Shown here in pieces: positions 16,771 to 25,469 of a stretch of 31,089 bases of DNA. The position numbers and the translations under genes are program-made. The stretch comes from CANMXU01 sp052030545 (GTDB lineage Bacteria; Pseudomonadota; Gammaproteobacteria; Enterobacterales; Alteromonadaceae), in NCBI RefSeq assembly GCF_052030545.1, contig NZ_JBPDIH010000017.1, positions 1-31,089 of the forward strand, in the 5' to 3' direction. Position 1 is the first letter of the stretch, and every line of letters starts with the position of its first letter. Under the pieces are notes generated by a model that had not been told where the DNA came from, searched no databases, and saw nothing but the letters and a program-made list of their open reading frames with translations.

Positions 16771-18663
16771 TTAAGCTTCTACTAACATACGACCACGCAT
16801 TTCCATGTGTAGTGCATGACAGAACCAGTTACAGTAGTACCACTGAACGCCTGGCTTGTTGGCAGTAAAGGTAATTGAAGACGTCGCTTGTGGACCTACT
16901 TCCATTTGCACGCCGTGGTTAGTCATACAGAAACCATGAGTTACATCTTCTACTTGGTCAAGGTTAGTAACAATCACGGTTACTTCATCACCTAGTTTCA
17001 CTTTAAATTCAGTCATGCCAAAGTTTGGCGCAACTGACGTCATGTAAACACGTACTTTTTTACCGTCACGAATAACTTTGTTATCCATAGTGGTATCAAC
17101 ACCATCACGTTTTGCTTGTGCTAAAGTTTCAGCAAAAATTGGATCATCACGTGTCCAAAGTTTGTTTGGCTTCATGCGGCTACGGTGAACAATCATACAG
17201 TCATGCGGTTCAGCATACGTTGGACCATCGTGTACTAGTTTCATTTCGTCACCTGAAATATCAATTAGCTGATCATTTTCAGGGCGTAATGGGCCAACCG
17301 GTAAGAATCTGTCTTTAGAGAACTTACATAATGAAATTAACCATTTGCCATCTGCATCACGGGTTTCACCTTGTGAAGTATGGTTATGACCTGGTTGGTA
17401 GTGAACATCAAGCTTTTGACGAATGTAGTTTACTTTCTTGCCATTGTGAGCAGCAATTGCATCTTCAACATTCCATTTAGCAATTTGGCTATCAAGGAAT
17501 AAGGTGGTGTAAGCATTACCTTTGTTATCGAATGCTGTATGTAGTGGACCTAAACCTAACTCTGGCTCAGCAACAATTGTTTCGCGAGGCTTAATTTTGT
17601 TAGCAAATAATGCATCTAACTTGTTAATTGCAATAACAGAAACTGTCGGCGATAACTTACCGTTAGCAACAAAGTACTCACCATTTGGTGAAGTATTCAT
17701 ACCGTGTGGCGATTTTGGCACTGGAATATAACGAGTTAACTCAGAACCTTTACGGCCATCTAATACAGGCACATTGTTACCATTGTAAGTTTTAAACTTA
17801 CCAGCTTTAAGCGCAGCTTCACAACGCTCTAAGCTAAATACCACAACATGGTCACGCTCAGCTGAAATCATCTCACCTAAGTTCATGCCCATTTCTGAGT
17901 TATAACAGGTAGAGGCAAAGTACTTACCGTCGTAATCAGCATCGGTATTATCTAAGTTACCATCAACCATAACTTGGAAAGCAACTTCCATTTTTTCTGC
18001 ATCAATCACGTTAAATAATGAGCGATAAGTGCTGACATCTTCCATGCCGCCTTTACCGTCGTTATTCATTGGAATTTCGAATTCACCATTACAAATAACG
18101 TATTTAGTGTAAGGTACTTTTTGAACACGTAAACCATGAATCGCTTGCACGTTTGGAATAGTTAGCATTTTATCGGTTTTCATTACGTCACAGCGAATAC
18201 GCGCTACACGAGTATTGGCTTTATCGTTGATAAATACATATTTACCATCGTAGTGACCATCTTTCATCGACATATGAGGGTGATGAGAGTCACCAGCATG
18301 AAGATGCGCACTGTCGCCTTTAATGCGTTTACTTTCGTCAGTTAAACCCCAACCTGTTGCACTGTCAGTATTAAATACTGGAATACGCATTAATTCGCGC
18401 ATTGATGGAATACCTAAAATACGTACTTCACCTGAGTGACCACCTGACCAGAAACCATAGTATTCATCTAAGTCACCTGGGTGTACAAACGGGTCGTTTT
18501 TAGAGTCAGCAGCACGGGCTTTGGCTGTAGAAGCGAACATCGCTGCGGTCATAGGAGCAGCTACTGCAGCACCTGCACCAAGCATCGCCGTTTTGCCAAA
18601 AAACTTACGTCTGTCTTCATTCTCTAGCTCTACGTTGTTCGAGCTTTTATCTTCATTACTCAT
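16771..18663 (-). CDS. nosZ: Nitrous-oxide reductase NosZ (clade I, Tat-exported)
   Basis: NosZ reduces N2O to N2 in the periplasm, the last step of denitrification, with CuA and CuZ copper centres. The 630-aa product begins with a twin-arginine signal (RRKFFGKTAM, Arg18-Arg19, then a hydrophobic Ala-rich stretch), which marks clade I. The beta-propeller holds CuZ histidines, for example in the DSHHPHMS segment (His127, His128) and in PHGMNTSP. The C-terminal cupredoxin domain carries the CuA motif C-x-W-x-C-x3-H-x2-M (Cys611, Trp613, Cys615, His619, Met622), and DVTHGF supplies the other His. I chose ATG 18663 because GGAGA lies just upstream; an in-frame ATG at 18675 would add four residues. 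nosR lies 57 nt upstream. Confidence 0.97.
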   Translation of the reverse strand: MSNEDKSSNNVELENEDRRKFFGKTAMLGAGAAVAAPMTAAMFASTAKARAADSKNDPFVHPGDLDEYYGFWSGGHSGEVRILGIPSMRELMRIPVFNTDSATGWGLTDESKRIKGDSAHLHAGDSHHPHMSMKDGHYDGKYVFINDKANTRVARIRCDVMKTDKMLTIPNVQAIHGLRVQKVPYTKYVICNGEFEIPMNNDGKGGMEDVSTYRSLFNVIDAEKMEVAFQVMVDGNLDNTDADYDGKYFASTCYNSEMGMNLGEMISAERDHVVVFSLERCEAALKAGKFKTYNGNNVPVLDGRKGSELTRYIPVPKSPHGMNTSPNGEYFVANGKLSPTVSVIAINKLDALFANKIKPRETIVAEPELGLGPLHTAFDNKGNAYTTLFLDSQIAKWNVEDAIAAHNGKKVNYIRQKLDVHYQPGHNHTSQGETRDADGKWLISLCKFSKDRFLPVGPLRPENDQLIDISGDEMKLVHDGPTYAEPHDCMIVHRSRMKPNKLWTRDDPIFAETLAQAKRDGVDTTMDNKVIRDGKKVRVYMTSVAPNFGMTEFKVKLGDEVTVIVTNLDQVEDVTHGFCMTNHGVQMEVGPQATSSITFTANKPGVQWYYCNWFCHALHMEMRGRMLVEA

Positions 18664-18720
18664 GTTGTTCTCCATTCACTTTCTACATTCATATTTGATT
18701 TATAACTATATTTTTATTTT

Positions 18721-20853
18721 TTATTCCGTCACTACCGCTGGAATTTGTTGCTCTTTGTACTTCTGCTTCTTGCGCGCCAGCTTTTTCAGTGGCGGACATT
18801 TTTCTTCATTGAAGTAGGTTACTTGGCAATCTAAACAGTAGTGACATTCGCGCATGTTAATCTCTCCGTCTGGATTAATGGCTTGAATTTCACACTCTTT
18901 TGCACAAGTTTTACAAGGTTGACCACACTCAGGTCGACGACGTAACCAGCTAAACAAACGCACACTGTTGCTGGTTGATAAGGCGGCGCCTAATGGGCAT
19001 AAATAACGACAGAAAAACTTACGGTTAACGACGTTAATTGCCAGTAAAGCAATGGCATAAATTACAAATGGCCATTCGCGGTCAAACTTTAATAAGAAGG
19101 TAGTTTTAAAGGGTTCAATTTCAGCAAATTGTTCCGCCGTGGCTAACGATTCCATTGAAATACCAAATAACCCCAATAAGATTAAATACTTGATTGCCCA
19201 TAAACGTTCATGCACCGCCCATGGCAATTCAAACTGAGGAATTTTTATATAACGGGCAAATACATTGATAAGCTCTTGCAAGGCGCCAAATGGGCATAAC
19301 CAACCACAATATACCGCTCTGCCCCATAACAACATGGTAACTGCCGCCGCGCCCCATAAAATGAAAATCACTGGGTCGAGTACAAACAGATCCCATGAAA
19401 AGTCAGACATAAAGGCTTGTAAGAAGGTAAATACATTGACCACTGAAAGCTGACCACCCCATGACCAACCAATGAAGACAACAGTGACAATTAAAAATGC
19501 ATGGCGGAAGTTATGCATAAAGGTTGGGTGGCGCACCAAAATGTCTTGTAAAAATAGCGACGCTAATAATATGGCAAGCAATACAAATAAAATAATAACT
19601 TCAGTATTTTTCTCTTTCCATACCTGTTGAGCCAAGGTTAATTCAGGCTCTGGCATGATCACTGGCGGGCGATCAATATATTTATCTAGGGTATGGTAAT
19701 CGGCTTTAAAGCTGGTAAAAATACTTTCTAATGGACCCGTTTGGCGGCGAACCAACAATTCAAGCTGCCAGTCTGATGCAGGGTTAAATTCATGATGTTC
19801 ACGAATAATGAAAATTGAACGCTCAGTAAAATCTGGCGCACCATCAATATAAATATCAGGTAAACGCGCATGGTCTAAATCGCGAAATGAAATTGCGTCG
19901 CCGTTTTGCAATACCTGAATACGGTCAAAAATAGCGCCACGCACATAACCAGACCCTTTAAATGAATAGCCAGTCCCCATTAATGCAAGTGCATGTTCAC
20001 CCGGTTTAAGTGACGACATTAAATAGTCGTATTCTCTGTCACCTAAAATATTGCGACCAACGGTAGGAATATTCACTTGCGCAAAATACACCTCAGCAAA
20101 CATATCTTGTTTTTGCTCAGCTGAAGCGGCTTCAATATGCTCAGCCTCAGTACCAACAAAAGCCTCATCAACTGTTTTACGGTTCAGGTATAATTTGCGA
20201 ATTGAACCATCGCCAGTGAGTTTGGTCCAGTCGGCTTTTTCAAACACCTCAGGATAAATTGTGCCCATTGGTTGAATAATTTCTTGGCTAGCACTAATAA
20301 TGCCCAATGCTCGAGCGACGATAGTTGCCGATTTCACAATAGCAACATTCATCACCATAACGGTAACGGTTGCACCTGATAAACCATCAATATGCACTAT
20401 GCCTTCGGTTTGGTTGCCGCCAACTTTTAAACGGTCGGTAACATTTAAGCCATCGTATTGATCAACAAATTTATGTAATTTTGACTCAGGAATGCCCGCC
20501 AATATAATCGGCTCATGATGCTCTAACACCTTAGCGCCTAGATAAACACCTTCTGGGTTTATCGCCACGAGCATATTCACTGGTTCGCCAGAGTAAGCGG
20601 GTATTTTTGCTAAGTCATTGGTTTCAAATGCATAGCCGATAACTTCATCATTTTTACGAATTGTCCAAATTAAGGGCTCGCCCGCTTTTTCACCAATATC
20701 GGTCGCTTGTGGAAAAATTTCTTTAATAATTGGTACGGGATCTTTAGGAGGGCTAACAAATAAGGCATTAGCAGGCAAACAAACAGACAGTAACAACGCG
20801 AGTAACGTTACTGATAACTTCGTTATTTGAAAATAAGAAAACAACTTTTGCAT
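18721..20853 (-). CDS. nosR: NosR flavin/iron-sulfur membrane electron donor and regulator
   Basis: NosR is a polytopic flavo-iron-sulfur protein needed for NosZ activity and, in some species, nos expression. The 710-aa product has a signal peptide (to about residue 30). A periplasmic FMN-binding domain follows, with the flavinylation motif SGAT (159-162; Thr162 is the likely attachment site). After a long periplasmic section comes a membrane part (about 415-610) with a CGWLCPFGALQE segment and CRYLCPLG at 615-622. Two ferredoxin-like clusters use Cys643/647/650/654 and Cys670/673/676/686. All elements are intact. Flavin attachment normally needs an ApbE/NosX enzyme, and none is encoded in this window. 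The region upstream holds the likely control sites of the operon. Confidence 0.96.
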   Translation of the reverse strand: MQKLFSYFQITKLSVTLLALLLSVCLPANALFVSPPKDPVPIIKEIFPQATDIGEKAGEPLIWTIRKNDEVIGYAFETNDLAKIPAYSGEPVNMLVAINPEGVYLGAKVLEHHEPIILAGIPESKLHKFVDQYDGLNVTDRLKVGGNQTEGIVHIDGLSGATVTVMVMNVAIVKSATIVARALGIISASQEIIQPMGTIYPEVFEKADWTKLTGDGSIRKLYLNRKTVDEAFVGTEAEHIEAASAEQKQDMFAEVYFAQVNIPTVGRNILGDREYDYLMSSLKPGEHALALMGTGYSFKGSGYVRGAIFDRIQVLQNGDAISFRDLDHARLPDIYIDGAPDFTERSIFIIREHHEFNPASDWQLELLVRRQTGPLESIFTSFKADYHTLDKYIDRPPVIMPEPELTLAQQVWKEKNTEVIILFVLLAILLASLFLQDILVRHPTFMHNFRHAFLIVTVVFIGWSWGGQLSVVNVFTFLQAFMSDFSWDLFVLDPVIFILWGAAAVTMLLWGRAVYCGWLCPFGALQELINVFARYIKIPQFELPWAVHERLWAIKYLILLGLFGISMESLATAEQFAEIEPFKTTFLLKFDREWPFVIYAIALLAINVVNRKFFCRYLCPLGAALSTSNSVRLFSWLRRRPECGQPCKTCAKECEIQAINPDGEINMRECHYCLDCQVTYFNEEKCPPLKKLARKKQKYKEQQIPAVVTE

Positions 20854-20903
20854 CTAACTTACGAACCTTTATCCATGGTTGCAGTTACAAATTTATACAC
20901 AAC

Positions 20904-20920
20904 TGCGACAATATGTCGCA
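20904..20920. promoter_or_regulatory. Perfect inverted repeat at the predicted nosR start site
   Basis: TGCGACA-ATA-TGTCGCA is a perfect 7-3-7 inverted repeat. It spans the transcription start predicted from the FNR-like box and -10 element (about 20915), the classic place for a repressor operator. I do not recognise the cognate regulator. Confidence 0.5.
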
Positions 20921-20921
20921 T

Positions 20922-20962
20922 ATACTACGCGTTTAATTTTTATGCATAATGACTTGGATCAA
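20922..20962 (-). promoter_or_regulatory. Candidate FNR/DNR-activated nosR promoter
   Basis: Read on the minus strand, TTGATCCAAGTCAT (20962-20949) matches the FNR/DNR consensus TTGAT-N4-ATCAA at 8 of 10 fixed positions. TAGTAT (20927-20922) matches the -10 consensus at 4 of 6. The box centre would fall at about -40.5 from the predicted start, very close to the -41.5 of class II FNR promoters. The leader would be about 62 nt. Confidence 0.55.
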
Positions 20963-21068
20963 TAAAAGATTTTAAGTTAGCTACAAAGAAGATCTATCGC
21001 CTGTAAGCTCAGAAATAGGCGTTCAATCAATAAAGTAACGCGTTCTGCGCAGAAAAGCGCAAATAAAA

Positions 21069-21090
21069 AAGCCAGTTGAATAACTGGCTT
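21069..21090 (-). terminator. tyrS terminator
   Basis: AAGCCAGTT / AACTGGCTT forms a perfect 9-bp stem with a 4-nt loop, followed by a T-run on the minus strand. It lies 33 nt after the tyrS stop. Confidence 0.85.
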
Positions 21091-21123
21091 AGATGAAATT
21101 ATTTAGCGAATAAATAGAAACAA

Positions 21124-22323
21124 TTAAATAACCGTAACACGGGCAAACTTGCGCTTGCCTACTTGAAATACCGCTTGTGTTCCTGTGCTGATAACAACTT
21201 TATTGTCAGCCACTTTTTCGCCGTCAATTTTCGCTGCGCCTTGTTTGATCATGCGCATCGCTTCAGAGGTGCTTTTTACTAAACCCGCTTCTTTAAGTAA
21301 GTTAGCAATGGCAATTTCACCATTTTCAGCACTGATGTCTAATTCAGGCATTTCGTCTGGCATCGCGCCTTTTTGAAAACGATTAATGAATTCTTGATGG
21401 GCAGCTTGGGCTGCATCTTCATCGTGAAAACGCTCAATTAATTCTTTCGCTAAATCGATTTTAACATCACGCGGGTTGGCACCTTCTGCCACTTTCGCTT
21501 TATAACTTTCAATAATGTCTAAAGGTTTAAAGCTTAATAGCTCGTAATAACGCCACATTAAATCATCAGAAATAGACATGATTTTACCAAACATTTCAGT
21601 CGGGCTATCGGTAATACCTATGTAATTATTTAATGATTTAGACATTTTTTGCACTCCGTCTAAACCTTCAAGCAATGGCATCATTAATACAGTTTGCGGA
21701 CGCTGGCCTTCCGATTTTTGTAATTCACGACCCATTAATAAATTAAACTTTTGGTCGGTACCGCCTAGTTCAACATCAGACTCTAATGCAACTGAATCCC
21801 AACCTTGTACCAGAGGGTACATGAATTCATGAATAGCAATCGCTTGACCGCCAGCATAACGCTTTTTAAAATCGTCACGTTCCATCATACGAGCAACCGT
21901 TTGGCGAGACGCTAATTTAAGCATGCCCGCTGCGCCCAGCTTTTCCATCCAAGTCGAGTTAAACTCAACGCGAGTTTTAGCTGGGTCTAAAATTTTAAAC
22001 ACTTGCTCTTTATAGGTTTCAGCATTAGCTAAAACATCTTCTTTCGTCAACGGCTTACGAGTGACGTTTTTACCCGTTGGGTCGCCAATCATGCCGGTAA
22101 AATCGCCGATAAGAAAGATAACTTCATGACCTAACTGTTGAAATTGGCGCAACTTATTAATTAAAACAGTGTGACCTAAATGCAAGTCTGGCGCTGTAGG
22201 ATCAAAGCCTGCTTTGATTTTTAATGGCTTACCTTGTTTTAATTTTTCTAACAATTCATCTTCTAACAAGATTTCATCGCTACCACGTTTAATTTCTTCA
22301 AACGCTTGGCTGACATCGGTCAT
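21124..22323 (-). CDS. tyrS: Tyrosine-tRNA ligase (short, type 2)
   Basis: This enzyme charges tRNA-Tyr with tyrosine in the cytoplasm. The 399-aa product carries the class I signatures: HLGH at 48-51 (HIGH motif) and KMSKS at 226-230. Substrate-site segments include GDFTGMIGDPTG and GGTDQKFNLLMGRE. An S4 RNA-binding domain occupies the last ~65 residues. Its length and motif spacing fit the type 2 TyrRS group rather than the 424-aa E. coli type. GGAG lies 8 nt before the ATG. It is divergent from mepM-anmK, an order common in Alteromonadales and Vibrionales. Confidence 0.96.
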   Translation of the reverse strand: MTDVSQAFEEIKRGSDEILLEDELLEKLKQGKPLKIKAGFDPTAPDLHLGHTVLINKLRQFQQLGHEVIFLIGDFTGMIGDPTGKNVTRKPLTKEDVLANAETYKEQVFKILDPAKTRVEFNSTWMEKLGAAGMLKLASRQTVARMMERDDFKKRYAGGQAIAIHEFMYPLVQGWDSVALESDVELGGTDQKFNLLMGRELQKSEGQRPQTVLMMPLLEGLDGVQKMSKSLNNYIGITDSPTEMFGKIMSISDDLMWRYYELLSFKPLDIIESYKAKVAEGANPRDVKIDLAKELIERFHDEDAAQAAHQEFINRFQKGAMPDEMPELDISAENGEIAIANLLKEAGLVKSTSEAMRMIKQGAAKIDGEKVADNKVVISTGTQAVFQVGKRKFARVTVI

Positions 22324-22477
22324 TTAATTGGCTCCACAGCTAAATTGGGTATTTTAAAGCAGGGATTCTACTGTAATTTCGCGACAGGATAAAACCCTAT
22401 AGCTGTTTCCCTGCGATTTTTTTGTTATAGTAGACGATAAGCATCGTATTAAAACCAGCAAGAAAAGAAATAATCAT

Positions 22478-23875
22478 TTGAAAAATATACATAATTTTTA
22501 TTTATCCTTACCTAAAAAGCATAAAATTATTATTGCTTCTTTCAGTATATTTTTGTTACTGCTGTTAGTTATTCCTTCAGAAAAAGCAACTGCCAGCCGC
22601 CAAACCGCGAATGAAAGCTTTGAAGTTGGCAAACGATATCAAATACCTTTACCTGGTCAAACATCTACACCTAAAGTTAAAGAAGTCATTAACCAAGACA
22701 CGTCAGCCAAGACTGCAGAAGTCAAACAAGACATTATTGTTGAAGAAGTTGTGCCTGCACAAGCGCAATTACATTGGCAAAATGCGACCGTTAAAAGCGG
22801 TGATTCGCTGGCAAAAATATTTAGCCGTTTAGGCTTTACCCCGCGTACCACTTATTTAGTCAGTAATGCCAAAGGCGAATATAGCAAGCTACTTAAAAAG
22901 CTAGATGTTGGCGATAAATTTAAAATTGCCAGTGACGAAGATGGCACGCTGGTGTCAATGGTATACCCAAGATCAAAAACTGAAATTTTACATATCAACT
23001 TGGTTGATGGTGAGTATCAATCAAGCCAAGAAATTAAAACTGTAGAAAGTCGTCAAACCTTTGCCCATGGCGTGATCAGTTCAAACTTCTGGAATGCTGG
23101 TGTTAACGCAGGCTTAAATGATAATCAGATCATTAATCTGGCAAATATTTTTGGTTGGGACATTGATTTTGCCTTAGATATTCGCGCCGGTGACAGTTTC
23201 CATGTTGTTTACGAAAACAACTATGTGGATGGTGAGTACATAGGTCCGGGCAAAATTTTAGCGGCAGAATTTATCAACCAAGACGACCCATTTCAGGCGA
23301 TTCGTTTTAGTGATGATGAATTTTACACCCCAGAAGGCAAAAGCATGCGTAAAGCGTTTTTACGCGCCCCTGTTAATTTTAAATACATAAGCTCGAATTT
23401 CACCACCAAACGTTTTCACCCAGTTCAAAAGCGCTACAAAGCTCATCGAGGTGTTGATTATGCAGCGCGTACAGGCACGCCAGTGGTTGCAGCCGGAAAC
23501 GGTAAAGTAACGCATTCTACTTACAATAAGTACAACGGCAATTATGTGTTTATTCAGCACGGCAATGGCATAGTGACCAAGTACCTTCACTTTACCAAAC
23601 GCGCGGTAAAAGCAGGGCAAAGAGTAAAACAAGGGCAAGTCATTGGCTATGTAGGAGCGACAGGCTTGGCTGCAGGCCCTCACCTTCACTATGAGTTTTT
23701 ATTAAACGGCGTACATAGAAACCCACGAACGGTGAAGTTACCTGACTCAAAACCAATTGCTAAAGAATTTAAAACCGAGTTTTTAGCGATTGCTCAGCAA
23801 AGATTGAACGACTTAAACGGTTCTAAGAATGCACAGCTTGCAATGAACAGTGCTGGCGATGAAAGCGCTGAATAA
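22478..23875 (+). CDS. mepM: Murein DD-endopeptidase MepM-like (M23, LysM-like domain)
   Basis: This membrane-anchored cell-wall hydrolase is expected to cut D-Ala-mDAP cross-links so that new glycan strands can be inserted. The 465-aa product has one N-terminal membrane segment (about 16-33). An OapA/LysM-like domain at about 98-175 contains VKSGDSLAKIFSRLGF, and a second linker domain follows. The M23 domain at about 300-420 has zinc ligands His323 and Asp327 (HRGVD) and His404, with His371 and His402 (HLH) as catalytic histidines. The start is TTG 22478; no ATG lies nearby in frame and the ribosome-binding site is weak, so this start is less certain. The gene overlaps anmK by one base (TAATG). 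Confidence 0.93.
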   Translation: MKNIHNFYLSLPKKHKIIIASFSIFLLLLLVIPSEKATASRQTANESFEVGKRYQIPLPGQTSTPKVKEVINQDTSAKTAEVKQDIIVEEVVPAQAQLHWQNATVKSGDSLAKIFSRLGFTPRTTYLVSNAKGEYSKLLKKLDVGDKFKIASDEDGTLVSMVYPRSKTEILHINLVDGEYQSSQEIKTVESRQTFAHGVISSNFWNAGVNAGLNDNQIINLANIFGWDIDFALDIRAGDSFHVVYENNYVDGEYIGPGKILAAEFINQDDPFQAIRFSDDEFYTPEGKSMRKAFLRAPVNFKYISSNFTTKRFHPVQKRYKAHRGVDYAARTGTPVVAAGNGKVTHSTYNKYNGNYVFIQHGNGIVTKYLHFTKRAVKAGQRVKQGQVIGYVGATGLAAGPHLHYEFLLNGVHRNPRTVKLPDSKPIAKEFKTEFLAIAQQRLNDLNGSKNAQLAMNSAGDESAE

Positions 23876-24996
23876 TGAACAACAAAAGCTTTTACATTGG
23901 CTTAATGTCGGGCACCAGTGCTGATGGCATAGATGTAGCACTGGTCGACTTCTCTTCCAAAAAACCTCAGCTAATTAGTGACTTTTACCTAGAATATTCA
24001 CTAGAGGTTCGTCACAAAATAACCACGCTTTACCAAGCAGGGCACAATGAAATTGATTGTGCTTTTAGTTTAGATGTTGAATTAGCCAAGCTTTTTGCTG
24101 ATGCAGTAAATCAACTATTAGCGGCTCAAAACTTAACATCAAATGATATTGTCGCTATTGGTAACCATGGCCAAACTATCCGTCATCGACCTAATCAATC
24201 TCATGCATTTACGCTGCAAATTGGCTGTAACCATACCTTAGCTGCATTAACAGGCATTAGGGTTATTGGTCAGTTTCGCCATAAAGACATTGCCTATGGC
24301 GGCCAAGGTGCCCCACTTGTACCGGCGTTTCATCAAGCTAACTTTGCCGATGAAAACTGTGATGTTTTTGTGGTTAATATTGGCGGTATTGCTAACATCA
24401 CTTATCTACCCAAAAATGGTAAAAGTCGTATTCTTGGCTTTGATACCGGACCAGGAAATGCGTTACTTGATGACTGGTATGGCAAACACAACAATGGCCA
24501 TTATGATGCAAAAGGCCACTGGTCAAGCGAAGGCGACGTAAGCGAGCACTTACTTAGAATCTTACTCGCTGATCAGTACTTTCATCTTAAAGCACCAAAA
24601 AGCACCGGACGAGAATACTTTCACTTAGCTTGGCTAACACAAAAAATTAAACAACTTCCTGAACGTGCACATCATAGCGCTGTTGATATTCAAGCGACAT
24701 TAGTGGCATTAACCGCTGCGTCAATTTCGCAAGAAATCTTGCGGTTATCACCTCACGGTAACGTTTATTTGTGTGGTGGCGGTGTGCACAACCAACAACT
24801 GTTAAGCAATATTAATGAGCGTTTACCTGACCACCAAATTCTACTGACTAAAGCAAAAGGCATTGACGGCGATGCATTAGAGTCAATTGCTTTTGCTTGG
24901 CTCGCCTATTGTTATGATCGCAAGCTAGCCGGTAATATTCCAGCCGTCACTGGCGCAAAGAAAGCGTGCATTCTAGGCGCTGAATTTCTTCCTTAA
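23875..24996 (+). CDS. anmK: Anhydro-N-acetylmuramic acid kinase AnmK
   Basis: AnmK hydrolyses and phosphorylates 1,6-anhydro-MurNAc to MurNAc-6-phosphate in cell-wall recycling. The 373-aa product has the ATP-binding GLMSGTSADGID (9-20), the conserved GGQGAPLVPAFHQ stretch, the catalytic Asp190 in DTGPGN (190-195), and APKSTGREYF. It also has the second glycine-rich CGGG loop and the C-terminal VTGA motif. Where E. coli, as I recall, has GDFRRRD, this protein has GQFRHKD, a substitution near the sugar site. Translation is coupled to mepM, which fits joint roles in wall turnover and recycling. Confidence 0.96.
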   Translation: MNNKSFYIGLMSGTSADGIDVALVDFSSKKPQLISDFYLEYSLEVRHKITTLYQAGHNEIDCAFSLDVELAKLFADAVNQLLAAQNLTSNDIVAIGNHGQTIRHRPNQSHAFTLQIGCNHTLAALTGIRVIGQFRHKDIAYGGQGAPLVPAFHQANFADENCDVFVVNIGGIANITYLPKNGKSRILGFDTGPGNALLDDWYGKHNNGHYDAKGHWSSEGDVSEHLLRILLADQYFHLKAPKSTGREYFHLAWLTQKIKQLPERAHHSAVDIQATLVALTAASISQEILRLSPHGNVYLCGGGVHNQQLLSNINERLPDHQILLTKAKGIDGDALESIAFAWLAYCYDRKLAGNIPAVTGAKKACILGAEFLP

Positions 24997-25153
24997 AAAA
25001 ACTGGCATTCGTTAAGTTAACTTCTATAATTAAAAGCCACTGTCGAAAAAACGCACAGCAGTTCTTTCCCTGATATAGTAATAGGGAACTAAAATAAAAA
25101 CTATAACTCTAAGTTAGTGCTACTTGTCTCGGCAGAAATATTTAGGAGGAAGA

Positions 25154-25345
25154 ATGCAGTTTAATGATATTCATATTGGAATGAAGTGCGGCAGTAAAAA
25201 AGGTAGTGGTACCGTTACTTGGATTGATAGCTCAACACGCACGATATACATGGCGAATACGCAAGAAAATAATAGTTTTGAAGTAAATTTTGAAGAGATC
25301 ATCGATGATCCGCAAGCGCATAATCGAGAAGATACTTACTACTAA
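25154..25345 (+). CDS. Small conserved-looking protein of unknown function (63 aa)
   Basis: I do not recognise this protein. The ATG at 25154 follows AGGAGGA with 5-nt spacing, the strongest ribosome-binding site seen in the window, so it is very likely translated. The product is small, soluble and acidic at the C-terminus. It begins MQFNDIHIGM and has alternating beta-type segments (GSGTVTWID, RTIYMAN, SFEVNFEEI), compatible with a small SH3-like barrel. The tail is polar (HNREDTYY). One cysteine and no signal peptide are present. It is followed by a good terminator and appears monocistronic. No function can be assigned. Confidence 0.8.
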   Translation: MQFNDIHIGMKCGSKKGSGTVTWIDSSTRTIYMANTQENNSFEVNFEEIIDDPQAHNREDTYY

Positions 25346-25435
25346 GTGAGCAGTTAATTTAGCAACTGATACTGTTAACCGAACGCTACTAACCATACGC
25401 TATTAAGATGTTCGATGGTTAAACTTATGAACTAT

Positions 25436-25458
25436 AAGGCTCCTGATGGAGCCTTTTT
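25436..25458 (+). terminator. Terminator after the 63-aa gene
   Basis: AAGGCTCC / GGAGCCTT forms a perfect 8-bp stem with loop TGAT, followed by TTT beyond the stem on the plus strand. It lies between convergent genes. Confidence 0.85.
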
Positions 25459-25469
25459 CATTTTATCCG

